From NCBI RefSeq assembly GCF_033095805.1, contig NZ_CP109901.1, positions 1,364,001-1,428,000 of the forward strand: a stretch of DNA of 64,000 nt, written 5' to 3'. How positions within the stretch are numbered: position 1 is the stretch's first letter; each line of letters starts with the position of its first letter. Made by a program: the position numbers and the translations under genes. Shown here piece after piece: positions 9,393 through 18,103 of the stretch. Under the pieces are notes generated by a model. The model was not told where the DNA came from, made no database searches, and worked only from the letters and a program-made list of their open reading frames with translations. Origin of the DNA: Serratia sp. UGAL515B_01 (GTDB taxonomy: Bacteria; Pseudomonadota; Gammaproteobacteria; Enterobacterales; Enterobacteriaceae).

Positions 9393-9421
9393 ATGATGAT
9401 TACTCCATATCGAACGGTGTA

Positions 9422-10702
9422 TCAAAGCGTCCAGTAGAAAACGTCTGAGCGAAGGCGTGACGGTTCGAGCACTGAACGTAGATCACATACGACACCATCT
9501 TTCGCCACCATTTGGTTCAGCTTGTCATAAACAAGCTCCACCGACTGTTTGTGAGGAACGGCGAGTATCAACATATCGAGGTCTTGCAACATTGATGGTT
9601 CAACCAGCGTAATGCCGTATTCACGCTTGGTCTGCACTGGGTCAGCGAGTGGGTCACATACATGAGGATTAATACCATAACGTCCCAACTCGTTATAAAG
9701 ATCGACGACTTTCGAGTTGCGGATATCTGGCACGTTTTCCTTGAATGTGATACCGACAACACCGACGCGCGTCGTTGATGCCAGCCGTTTACGATGGGCC
9801 AATACCTGGATCAATTTGGAAGCAACGTGCTCAGCCATGCTATCGTTGATACGTCGTCCCGCGAGGATAACTTCCGGATGATAGCCAAGCTGTTGAGCCT
9901 TTGAGGTGAGATAGTACGGGTCTACACCAATGCAGTGGCCACCCACCAAACCTGGTGTGAAGTTCATGAAATTCCATTTCGTTCCGGCTGCTTTTAACAC
10001 TTCTGAAGTGTTTATATCAACCAGTGCACAAATCTTCGACATCTCGTTCATCAACGCAATATTGATATCACGCTGGGTGTTTTCTAGTACTTTGGCGGCC
10101 TCGGCAACCTTGATTGACGACGCGCGAAATACGCCAGCTTCAACCACGGTTTCGTAAACGCTAGCGACCAGCTCAAGCGTTTCCTTGTCCTGACCGGACA
10201 CAACCTTGACAATTTTTTCAAACGGATGATCGGTGTCGCCTGGGTTGATTCGTTCTGGACTGTAACCAAGCTTGAAGTCAACACCGCAGCGTAGACCGGA
10301 GCTTTTTTCCAGTTCAGGCCCACAGATTTCCTCTGTAGCACCAGGATAGACCGTCGACTCGAAAACGACTGTACTACCTCGTGTTAGCACAGAACCAATC
10401 AGGCGGCTGGCGTCTTTTAACATGGTAAAGTCGGGAGCGCATCGTTCATCGATCGGCGTCGGTACAGCTACGATAAAAAAGTTACAACCTTTCAGATCTT
10501 CCACGCGACTAGTCAACTGTAGCGTTGATTTAGCAAGTGTTTCTGGGGTGATTTCCCCGGTCCAGTCGTCTAAGTCACGCAGACGACTTACTCGCTGGCT
10601 ATCTACGTCAAAACCAATCACGTCGAAATGTCGGGCAAGCGCAATAGAAACAGGCAGTCCAACATACCCCAGTCCACATACAGCGATATTTTTGACAAAC
10701 AT
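9422..10702 (-). CDS. tviB: UDP-N-acetylhexosamine 6-dehydrogenase, TviB/WbpA family
   Basis: It oxidises C6 of a UDP-N-acetylhexosamine to the uronic acid, using two NAD per turn, and so supplies the capsule precursor. The Rossmann motif GLGYVGLP is at residues 10-17. The active-site block GGHCIGVDPYYLT has its catalytic Cys at 257. YSPERINPGD and the C-terminal FKENVPDIRNS block are also present. Length 426 equals TviB (425). It resembles TviB much more than UDP-glucose dehydrogenase Ugd. It is the first gene of the operon, and no tviC-type epimerase follows it. The exact substrate (GlcNAc or ManNAc form) cannot be fixed from sequence. Confidence 0.9.
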   Translation of the reverse strand: MFVKNIAVCGLGYVGLPVSIALARHFDVIGFDVDSQRVSRLRDLDDWTGEITPETLAKSTLQLTSRVEDLKGCNFFIVAVPTPIDERCAPDFTMLKDASRLIGSVLTRGSTVVFESTVYPGATEEICGPELEKSSGLRCGVDFKLGYSPERINPGDTDHPFEKIVKVVSGQDKETLELVASVYETVVEAGVFRASSIKVAEAAKVLENTQRDINIALMNEMSKICALVDINTSEVLKAAGTKWNFMNFTPGLVGGHCIGVDPYYLTSKAQQLGYHPEVILAGRRINDSMAEHVASKLIQVLAHRKRLASTTRVGVVGITFKENVPDIRNSKVVDLYNELGRYGINPHVCDPLADPVQTKREYGITLVEPSMLQDLDMLILAVPHKQSVELVYDKLNQMVAKDGVVCDLRSVLEPSRLRSDVFYWTL

Positions 10703-11556
10703 AGCGTAATCCCTTAGGAAAATTATTCCAATTTGATGTTTATAACGCTTGCTCTGCTACAACTACGGGCTTACTAATACATTAGTGTTGGGAATCGTCC
10801 TATATGACACGCGGTTTTAGTACGCCAACACATTACAGTATTTAAACACATTATAACATTTAAACACATTATTAAATCTGAATATATTATAGTTATAAAC
10901 GTGATGAAGTTCATATTGAAGAAACTTAATGGGGGTTTTTAAGGAAGTTAATGGGATGGTGGTCTGCATCTAAAAACGGCATCTGTGTGGCAAAGTGGAA
11001 GTGTACTTAATAAGGATGGATTTCAACGATATGATATAAATAATAAAAATTAAAATTTTATCATGAATGGACATGATGCTTAACGAGCGTAATCTATTAC
11101 TTGGGGCGGCTCATAACAAAACTACTTGTAAAGAAAAACAAGCTGTATTCATAACATACTTATCTAGATAACTCTCGATACGCTGAGAATATTCCTAAGT
11201 TAATGCAGTCTGTGCGAAGCTCTATTCACCGAAAAAAGAACATCAATTTTTTAAGTGATTGGAAACTGTACAGACTTTAAGGGATGTCTTTGGCGAGAAT
11301 TGAATACCATATTATATAGAATGATCTGACATCAAAAAGATAAAAGACTTCAGTCTGAAATATTGTGTACTTAAAAATATCGAAAAAAGCCTTAAAGCAA
11401 GTGATAAAGTGTGTGAAGGGTCAGCCAGCTTGATGATGATTGTTAGATGGGAATAACAGCTGACTAACGCTGCCCTGAGGGGGCTCGCTAAAATTTGATT
11501 TTAGGGGCGATAAGCTGTGATAGCGTTGCAGGGAATTTAACAAATAGGCAAAGATT
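10703..11556. other. AT-rich gene-free region upstream of the capsule operon
   Basis: About 850 bases without a convincing gene on either strand. It is strongly AT-rich between 10790 and 11400, and should contain the capsule promoter on the minus strand just above 10702. No tviA-like activator gene and no JUMPstart/ops element (GGCGGTAG) were seen. The composition suggests horizontally acquired or decayed DNA. Confidence 0.6.
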
Positions 11557-11632
11557 TGGCTCCTCTGACTGGACTCGAACCAGTGACATACGGATTAACA
11601 GTCCGCCGTTCTACCGACTGAACTACAGAGGA
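11557..11632 (-). tRNA. tRNA-Asn (GTT), copy 1
   Basis: A complete 76-base cloverleaf including the encoded CCA. The anticodon loop reads ctGTTaa, so the anticodon is GTT. The T arm has GGTTCGAGTCC. The body is identical to the copy at 18028-18103. tRNA-Asn genes near amn are also seen in E. coli, and asn tRNAs are classic integration sites for enterobacterial islands; the capsule locus lies on one side. Confidence 0.97.
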
Positions 11633-12178
11633 ATCGTTTGAACGAGCAGAATAGTAGCGATGTAATACAGGTTTGTCAAAGTACTAAAGTCAGGAAAAAG
11701 TGCGTTTGCTGTCAGTTTGAGCAAATTGGTTTATTTTCCTACATTTTTCTTTGATGCTTCGCAGAGAAATTAGCCGAATCATCTTAACAGTCTCCTTAAG
11801 CCTAGCATTATGCTTCAGCTCAAACGGTTTAAAGTTTGTTTACGGCATACCCCTCACAACGTTGCTGAATGGCTGTAGTATTCACTGTCTACAGTTGAGT
11901 GTTTTTCCCTGAGAATGTAACCCGTTTTGGTTTTTATCCTCACCGCAGATGAGGATTTCTATATAAGCAATATTAATCAATTAAAAATATTTCTTATCGT
12001 TAATCGAATAAGGTTTTTTTTGTGTTTTTACGGGTTACCCTGAAAACCATTCTAAGATTATAAGGTTATTAAGGAGCTAGGTCTTGTCAACCCGGTGTTT
12101 ATTCCTCTATGCTACGGCAAGTCATTTCTACAGTGGTAAATCCTACTACTCTTCAGTTTTTCCCGGAGTTTCTTAGTG
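11633..12178. other. Intergenic region between tRNA-Asn copy 1 and the lipoprotein gene
   Basis: No gene seen. The first 40 or so bases after the tRNA resemble the flank of the second tRNA-Asn (shared gaatcgt-tgaacg and a gaata-tagcg-tg block), pointing to a segmental duplication. Promoters for the divergent tRNA and lipoprotein genes must lie here. Confidence 0.5.
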
Positions 12179-12604
12179 ATGAAAAAAGCAATCGCAATAG
12201 CCACATTGTGTGTGTTGCTGGCAGGGTGCCAGGGTGCGAATTTTAGTGCTAGAACCAAGCCAGCTCCGGCGGCAACCCAAAAACCAGTTGTTGCTCAGCC
12301 TGCTCCTGTGGTTGCTAAACCAGCCCAACCGATGATTTCTGCAGGTACTGATGCTGTCATGTATACATGCATGAAAGAATTGAATGCGTTGCAACAGGTC
12401 AACACTAAGCGTTATCAGGATCGCAGTACTGAACTGAACAGCATTGTGACCGAAGCCAAACTTTACATGCGTGTTCGTGACAACGTCAGTACTGACATCC
12501 ACCAAATAATGGATGCTGCTTATCAATTCCGCATTGCTAAAACTTGCAGCATGATCCGTACTGATCTGACACGAGCACTGGTTGAACGTGTCGTTGGCTC
12601 GTAA
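12179..12604 (+). CDS. Small lipoprotein, paralogue of the one at 19375
   Basis: The N-terminus MKKAIAIATLCVLLAGC is a lipoprotein signal with the lipidated Cys at residue 17. A proline/alanine-rich linker follows (residues 30-55, PAPAATQKPVVAQPAPVV). A helical C-terminal domain carries two cysteines, in YTCMKE and KTCSMI. The same domain layout and both cysteines recur in the protein at 19375-19818 (shared pattern C-x3-EL-x-x-L-x-Q-x-N). An in-frame GTG three bases upstream could also start it, but the ATG has a better-placed GGAG. The family is not one I can name. A periplasmic or outer-membrane role is inferred only from the signal. Confidence 0.8.
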   Translation: MKKAIAIATLCVLLAGCQGANFSARTKPAPAATQKPVVAQPAPVVAKPAQPMISAGTDAVMYTCMKELNALQQVNTKRYQDRSTELNSIVTEAKLYMRVRDNVSTDIHQIMDAAYQFRIAKTCSMIRTDLTRALVERVVGS

Positions 12605-12650
12605 CATTCAACAACGCATCTCTAAGTCTTCCCAGAATACATCCTATATA

Positions 12651-12675
12651 AAATGCCCTCTTTTGAGGGCATTTA
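12651..12675. terminator. Bidirectional terminator between lipoprotein and phoX genes
   Basis: A perfect inverted repeat with a ten-base stem (AAATGCCCTC / GAGGGCATTT) and a TTTT loop sits between two convergent genes and can serve both. Confidence 0.8.
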
Positions 12676-12694
12676 TCAATATGATAGCCAATCC

Positions 12695-14584
12695 TCAAGC
12701 GCCGATTACACCACCATCTTCACGGGTAATCATGATCACTGAAGAACGCGGGCGCACGCTGTTGTTTGGGAAGTGAGAATCCCCGTCTTCCCCTGGATGC
12801 TGTACGTTGACAAACATCGTTTTATGATCGGGTGTGAAGGCGATACCTGTTAATTCGCATGACTTTGGCCCAACCATAAAGCGGCGGATTTCACCACTTT
12901 TGGGATCACCGACCAACATCTGATTATTGCCTTGTCCTTGATAATCACCTTTGTTGCTGTATTTGCCATCGGTCAGGATCCACAAGCGTCCGGCCTCATC
13001 AAATCCTAAGCCATCTGGGCTGTTAAAGGTATTTTCTGCCGTTATGTTGGGCGTACCACGGTTAATGCCTTCTGGATGAGCAATCGGATTACCACCCAAG
13101 ACATAAATATCCCAGGAGAAACTTTCTGCCGTTGCATCGCCGCCCTCATCCCAGCGAATAATCTGGCCGTAAAGGTTGTTGGGGCGAGGATTAGCGGCGT
13201 TCACCGGCATATTTTCTTCGCCGCGTTTACTGTTGTTGGTTAAAGTACAATAGGTGTGTCCGTTGTGTGGGTTGACGGCAATCCACTCTGGACGGTCCAT
13301 TTTGGTTGCACCAACCTGTGAAGCTGCCTTGCGCGCGAAAATCAATATTTCCGCTGCATCACGGAAACCATTCTCTGGCGTCAAGCCATTTTTACCAAAC
13401 TCCAGAGCAATCCAGCGACCTTTGCCTTTCAGTGGCGTGCCGTTGACGTCACCATCAAACTGCGCAACGTATAGTGTGCCTTCATCCAGCAAACTATGGT
13501 TATTTGCTTGATTGGTAATGTCGATTTTGTTTTTGGAAATGTATTTGTAAATATGTTCTCCACGTTCATCATCGCCCATATACACTACAAGCCGGCCATC
13601 TTTAGCTACCGTTACTGCAGCATTTTCGTGTTTGAAACGGCCCAGAGCAGTGCGCTTGATCGGCGTAGAACCTGGGTTCATCGGGTCGATTTCTACAATC
13701 CAGCCGAAGCGGTTGAGCTCATTCGGGTTTTTCGCTACGTCGAAACGATCGTCAAATTCTGACCAATTGCGTTCTGGGTCGTTGGCTTTCAGCGCATAAC
13801 GTTTTTGTTCTAGTGTGGTTTTATAATCGGTTTTCTGAGTGCCAAAATAGGTTTCAAAGTTTTCTTCACACGTGAGATATGTGCCCCATGGCGTTTTACC
13901 GTTCGAGCAGTTATTAAGCGTACCCAGCACCTTATAGCCAGAAGGGTCGGCAGCGGTTTTCAGCAGCGCATGGCCAGCGGCTGGGCCACTGAATTGCATT
14001 TCTGTATTGGCAGTGATGCGGCGGTTATAGTGCGATGGGCGCTCTACTTGCCAACGTTGACTATTACCAATGCGTTTCACTGCAACAATTGACACACCAT
14101 GTGCTGCCTGGGATTTGCGTACGTCTTCCAAGTTGGTGGCTTTGTTACCGCCATGGGCAAACAGGTATTGTTCGTTAGCGTATTCGTTATTGATCGCCAT
14201 CACACCATGATTGTCATCAATAGGGAAGAAGCTCATACCGTCATTGTTATCGCCAAATTGTTTTTCTTGGTCGATCGCGCTATTACCACCGTTTGGATCG
14301 AAGGCAACTGCGCCATCCACCAAAGGTTCTCCCCATGAAATCAGTATCTCGGTTTTATAGCCTGGAGCAATGACCACTTCGTCGGCAGTTGAAGCGGCAA
14401 TCCCCTTGAAGCCTAGCAAATTACTTGCAGGTAAATCTTCCGCCAGCGCTGAAGTGGACATGCTCAAAATGCTGCCACCGAGGAAAGTGGCTACGCCAAC
14501 GGCGCTGGCACCAGCCAATAACAATTTACGGCGTGCAGGGTCGTTCAAATGGTCGGTAGTTAATTGCTCTAGTTTATTCGTCAT
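12695..14584 (-). CDS. phoX: PhoX-family secreted phosphatase (DUF839)
   Basis: PhoX enzymes are calcium/iron-dependent phosphomonoesterases exported by Tat. The N-terminus carries a twin-arginine signal (DPARRKLLLAGASAVG, then a hydrophobic stretch and an AxA-like end at STSALAED). The body shows family features: TCEENFET, WIVEIDP, KHENAAVTVAKDGRLVVYMGDDERGE and a SPDGLGFD segment near the C-terminus. I start it at ATG 14584 (629 residues) because AGGAAA lies about 8 bases upstream. An ATG at 14611 would add nine residues. It sits beside the phosphonate-operon remnant, so both may have served phosphorus scavenging. Confidence 0.88.
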   Translation of the reverse strand: MTNKLEQLTTDHLNDPARRKLLLAGASAVGVATFLGGSILSMSTSALAEDLPASNLLGFKGIAASTADEVVIAPGYKTEILISWGEPLVDGAVAFDPNGGNSAIDQEKQFGDNNDGMSFFPIDDNHGVMAINNEYANEQYLFAHGGNKATNLEDVRKSQAAHGVSIVAVKRIGNSQRWQVERPSHYNRRITANTEMQFSGPAAGHALLKTAADPSGYKVLGTLNNCSNGKTPWGTYLTCEENFETYFGTQKTDYKTTLEQKRYALKANDPERNWSEFDDRFDVAKNPNELNRFGWIVEIDPMNPGSTPIKRTALGRFKHENAAVTVAKDGRLVVYMGDDERGEHIYKYISKNKIDITNQANNHSLLDEGTLYVAQFDGDVNGTPLKGKGRWIALEFGKNGLTPENGFRDAAEILIFARKAASQVGATKMDRPEWIAVNPHNGHTYCTLTNNSKRGEENMPVNAANPRPNNLYGQIIRWDEGGDATAESFSWDIYVLGGNPIAHPEGINRGTPNITAENTFNSPDGLGFDEAGRLWILTDGKYSNKGDYQGQGNNQMLVGDPKSGEIRRFMVGPKSCELTGIAFTPDHKTMFVNVQHPGEDGDSHFPNNSVRPRSSVIMITREDGGVIGA

Positions 14585-14940
14585 ACGTTGGTTTCCTAAA
14601 GTCAGCGCCACGAGTAAAACTCGCCAGGGCGATCAAAATTAGGGTTAATAGTAATCAGGGAATGTGACGAAAATGTTACGAGACAGGTGAGGGGGGTCGC
14701 TCTCTGCTTTATAGGAACATAAATTTACTGCTGATTAGATGAAGCTGTTCTTCAATGTATTGTTAATGTTGTTGTATCGCCGTCGTCTAGCAACTTGTTC
14801 ATCAATTCGCCATCCTTAAGTCACGCTATTGTCATCAGTGATTGGCAGCATAGCGCTAACTTTTGTTATGGAGTGCCGATCATGAACGTCATCACTGTTT
14901 ATATATCCCACCAATTAGATAACGAGTCTGGGTTATTCCT
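14585..14940. other. Intergenic region between phoX and phnF
   Basis: About 356 bases, without a gene. It must hold the divergent promoters of phoX and the phn genes. I could not identify a Pho box with confidence. Confidence 0.4.
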
Positions 14941-15669
14941 ATGACATGCTTATCTAGACATCTGACCACTTACCCGACACGCTATCAGCAGATTGCCGCT
15001 TTGTTAGAGCAGGAGCTGGGTAATCAATACCGTTGTGGGGATTATCTACCATCTGAACAACAACTTGCCGAACATTATCAAGTCAACCGCCACACGCTGC
15101 GTCGCGCAGTCGATGAACTGGTTGATCGTGGTTTGCTCCAGCGTCGTCAAGGTATTGGCATTTTGGTGCTGATGCGCCCCTTTAACTATCCGCTACACGT
15201 CAAGGCGCGTTTCAGCCAGAATCTTCTTGAGCAAGGCAGCCATCCCACGAGTGAACGTTTGCTTGCGGTATTGCGTCCATGCAACGGACATATTGCGAGC
15301 GCGCTCTCACGCGAAGAAGGAGAAACCGTTATCCACCTGCGCACCCTGCGCCGTGTGAACGGTGTTGCAACCAGTGTGATCGACCACTATTTGCCCGATC
15401 TTGACTGGTGGCCCATATTGCAAAATTTCCACTGCGGCTCACTGCATCAGTTTATCCAACAGCATATCCACCAGCCGCTCACCCGTTATCAGACGCGTAT
15501 CAGCGCACGTCGTGCACAGGCTAAAGAGAGTCGCCTGCTGGAGATCGTCACCCATGCTCCTTTGCTGTGCGTGCGTACATTGAACATCTGTACGGGAAGT
15601 GAGCGGGTGGCGGAATATTCCGTCAGTCTGACGCGGGCTGACATGATCGAGCTGACGATGGAGCACTGA
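14941..15669 (+). CDS. phnF: GntR/HutC-family regulator PhnF of the phosphonate operon
   Basis: The N-terminal winged helix (about residues 10-75) includes LPSEQQLAEHYQVNRHTLRRAVDELVDRGLLQRRQG, the standard GntR recognition region. A UTRA effector-binding domain occupies about 95-235. Length and sequence match PhnF (241 residues in E. coli), which controls C-P lyase genes. The stop is directly followed by the phnG ATG. Most of the pathway it would control has been deleted downstream, so it is probably a relic regulator despite being intact. Confidence 0.9.
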   Translation: MTCLSRHLTTYPTRYQQIAALLEQELGNQYRCGDYLPSEQQLAEHYQVNRHTLRRAVDELVDRGLLQRRQGIGILVLMRPFNYPLHVKARFSQNLLEQGSHPTSERLLAVLRPCNGHIASALSREEGETVIHLRTLRRVNGVATSVIDHYLPDLDWWPILQNFHCGSLHQFIQQHIHQPLTRYQTRISARRAQAKESRLLEIVTHAPLLCVRTLNICTGSERVAEYSVSLTRADMIELTMEH

Positions 15670-16113
15670 ATGCAAACCTTACAGCAGAGAAAACGCTGGA
15701 TGTCAGTGCTGGCACACAGCCCGCCCGCCCAGTTGCGTGAGCACTGGCAGGCGCTGAACCTCCGCCCGAGCTACCACTGCCTGCGTGCACCAGAGATTGG
15801 CTTGGCCCGGTTACAGGGACGGATGGGGGCCACTGGGCGCCGCTTTGTGCTGGGGGACATGACCGTTACCCGCGCGGTGGTGCAATTGGAAAAAGGCGGG
15901 CAAGGCTACAGCTATATCAGTGGTCGAGATAAAGACCATGCTGAGCTATGTGCGCTGATTGATGCTCTCTTGCAACAACCGAGCAGCCATGAACTGCTGC
16001 TGCAACGGTTGATTGAACCGTTGGCAGCACTTCAGCAGGAACAGCGCCGGTTGCGTGCCAGTTCTGTTGCTGCCAGCCGAGTAGACTTCTTTACGCTAGT
16101 ACGAGGGGACTAA
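15670..16113 (+). CDS. phnG: C-P lyase core subunit PhnG
   Basis: PhnG (147 residues, E. coli 150) is a structural subunit of the PhnGHIJ complex that converts phosphonates to ribosyl-triphosphate derivatives in the cytoplasm. Family features such as RAPEIGLARLQGRMGATG and a C-terminal VAASRVDFFTLVRG are present. The frame is intact. Its partners PhnI and most of PhnJ are missing here, so the complex cannot form from this locus. Confidence 0.9.
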   Translation: MQTLQQRKRWMSVLAHSPPAQLREHWQALNLRPSYHCLRAPEIGLARLQGRMGATGRRFVLGDMTVTRAVVQLEKGGQGYSYISGRDKDHAELCALIDALLQQPSSHELLLQRLIEPLAALQQEQRRLRASSVAASRVDFFTLVRGD

Positions 16114-16116
16114 GCC

Positions 16117-16614
16117 ATGATGCTACTGGCAGGTTTTGATCAACCTATTGAACAATCTCAACAAGCTTTCCGTTTGATTTTAAAAGCCTTAAGTGAACCT
16201 GGACATAAGGTGCTATTGCAGGGAGCCCCGGCGTGGGGTGCACTGAACGCAGCCAGTACCGCTGTGCTGCTGACGCTGGCCGATCAGGAAACGCCGTTTC
16301 AGCTTTCAGCGGAGTTAAAAAATGAGCAAGTGCTAACCAATATTCGCTTTCATACCGGAGCGCCGCTCGCAGCCAATCACGCCGAAATTAGCCTAGCGCT
16401 GTTCGATGAGCAACTCCAGGCTGCTGATTTGCAGGCATTATCGCACGGCAGTGAGATTTCACCGGAGTTCAGCGCCATCCTTGTTGTGCAGCTTAGCGCT
16501 CTGGAAGGGGGCCCAAACCTGCGTCTGACGGGGGCTGGTATTGAAAAGCAACGGCAGATCTCGCCCAAATTGCCACTGGCACTGCCAGCATTATTGGTCA
16601 CGCCGACGTGTTAA
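16117..16614 (+). pseudogene. phnH: Truncated phnH, fused out of frame to phnJ
   Basis: The first 155 or so residues are PhnH (SEPGHKVLLQ, TAVLLTLADQETP, RFHTGAP, LRLTGAGIE). E. coli PhnH has 194 residues. Here the last 35 or so are gone: the sequence jumps near 16593-16604 into phnJ, and the phnH frame ends two codons later. The deletion also removed all of phnI and about the first 65 codons of phnJ. A GAGGGG ribosome site precedes the start. Confidence 0.9.
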
Positions 16615-17163
16615 AGGTGATCGACCAGGGAGCGGACGATACGACTAATGCCGTATCGATCCGCCACTTTTTCCAGCGAGTTGCCGGTGTGACGACTACC
16701 GAACGCACGCCGGAGGCCACACTGATCTAGACTCGCCATCGTATCCCTGAAGCCGTTTTACAGAACGATCAAATTCTGATTTATCAGGTGCCGATCCCGG
16801 AACCACTGCGTTTTATCGAGCCGCGTGAAACTGAAACGCGCAAGATGCATGCGCTGGAAGAGTATGGCGTGATGCAGGTGAAACTGTACGAAGATATTTC
16901 CCGCTACGGCCATATCGCGACTACCTATGCCTACCCGGTGAAGGTCAACGATCGCTATGTGATGGACCCTTCTCCCATTCCGAAATTTGATAACCCGAAG
17001 ATGCATATGATGCCCGCATTGCAGCTGTTCGGTGCCGGGCGTGAAAAGCGCATCTATGCGTTGCCGCCATTCACCAAAGTGGAAAGCCTGGACTTTGACG
17101 ATCACCCGTTCAGCGTACAGCAGTGGGATCAGCCTTGTGCGCTGTGCGGCTCGCGCCATAGCT
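16605..17163 (+). pseudogene. phnJ: phnJ remnant with internal stop
   Basis: The reading frame picks up at DVLKVIDQGADDTTNAVSIR, matching PhnJ after its first 65 or so residues, and continues to CALCGSRHSY near the C-terminus. An in-frame TAG at 16728-16730 replaces a codon in TLI-x-TRHRIPE. PhnJ is the radical-SAM C-P lyase. Two of its cluster cysteines (CALC) remain, but the last two are lost because the sequence switches to a phospholipase C relic after 17163. It has a missing start, an internal stop and a missing end. Confidence 0.93.
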
Positions 17164-17165
17164 AT

Positions 17166-17706
17166 ACTACGTCAAACGCAGGAAACCCTGCTCAAGATCC
17201 CCGTTCCATTAGAACAGGGTTTTCCGATCCAGCAGGCAGGAATAAAGCCTTCTCGCGCGTTGTCTTATGAGCTTCATACCAGTGCTAGTAGTGATGCAAT
17301 TGCTCAAACAGTGAGCCTGATCTTTGCTAATACGGGCAGCCAGGCGGCGGTATTCCACGTATATGATAAATTGCATCTGGAGCGTGTACCACGCCGTTAC
17401 GTCGTTGAGGCAGGTAAACACCTCGATGATGTCTGGGTACTCGATAATTCTGATGCAGGGCACTTTGATTTGTGGGTGCTTGGCCCGAATGGTTATCATC
17501 GTGCTTTTGCTGGTGAATTAATTCAGGGAAACAGTGCCACTGCTCCTGAAATACGAGTCTGCTATGACATCACTTATGGCAATGTGATAGTCACTTTAAT
17601 GAACAATAGCGATCGGCCTTGTGTGTTTAATGTATCCGCTAAAGCCTATCGTCTTCTTACAGAACTTTTCCCATCTGTTAATAATTTTCTGGCTTCATCA
17701 CGGTGA
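17166..17706 (+). pseudogene. C-terminal fragment of a phosphocholine-type phospholipase C (PlcN/PlcC)
   Basis: Translation gives VPLEQGFPIQQAG, then SRALSYELHTSA, FANTGSQAAVFHVYDKLHLE, VPRRYVVEAGKHLDD and HFDLWVLGPNGYHRAFAG. These are hallmarks of the C-terminal DUF756 domains of Tat-exported bacterial phospholipases C. The whole catalytic N-terminal part is absent, and the second C-terminal domain decays after about 17650. It is joined directly to the phnJ relic, so at least two deletions shaped this locus. Confidence 0.85.
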
Positions 17707-18027
17707 AAACGCAGGTCGTATGGAATATGGCTGGATAAATGCCAAGCGTGAGTTTTCACTTTTTACCGCCAAAACGCCATTTCATCAGCCAACAACGTGC
17801 ATCACTGTGTTTGGCAAGCAGATTGTGTCCACGCTCGTCAGAAAGCTTATATTCTTCCTGTTAGGATTTTCAGGCATCGGTACGCCTGGCAGACATTGAG
17901 GTGAAAGTGCACCCTTTCGTTGATTTTACTTAGAGTTAATCTGATCGGTATCGAGGAGGGTTATATGATGTTAAAAAGTGGCTATGCTTTGCGCGAGGCG
18001 ATGAATGATGGCTTTGGTTTTTTAGTT
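17707..18027. other. Decayed sequence between the phospholipase relic and tRNA-Asn copy 2
   Basis: No intact gene. A short continuation of the phospholipase C-terminal domain may be present around 17695-17740 (VVWNM-like), interrupted by stops. The remainder shows nothing recognisable. Confidence 0.45.
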
Positions 18028-18103
18028 TGGCTCCTCTGACTGGACTCGAACCAGTGACATACGGATTAACAGTCCGCCGTTCTACCGACTGAACTACAGA
18101 GGA
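18028..18103 (-). tRNA. tRNA-Asn (GTT), copy 2
   Basis: Identical over its 76 bases to the tRNA at 11557-11632, including anticodon GTT and encoded CCA. Its 5' flank shares short blocks with that of copy 1 (gaatcgt, tgaacg, tagcg-tg). Each copy is followed by a divergent gene for a related lipoprotein. Confidence 0.97.

Noticed and set aside
12173..12607. 144-codon frame antisense to the lipoprotein gene
   Set aside because: A mirror frame of a gene with a clear lipoprotein signal and paralogue.
11557..18103. The two tRNA-Asn genes as direct-repeat ends of one integrated island
   Set aside because: No integrase lies between them, and each has its own flanking lipoprotein gene. A segmental duplication explains the layout better, although an ancient island cannot be excluded.
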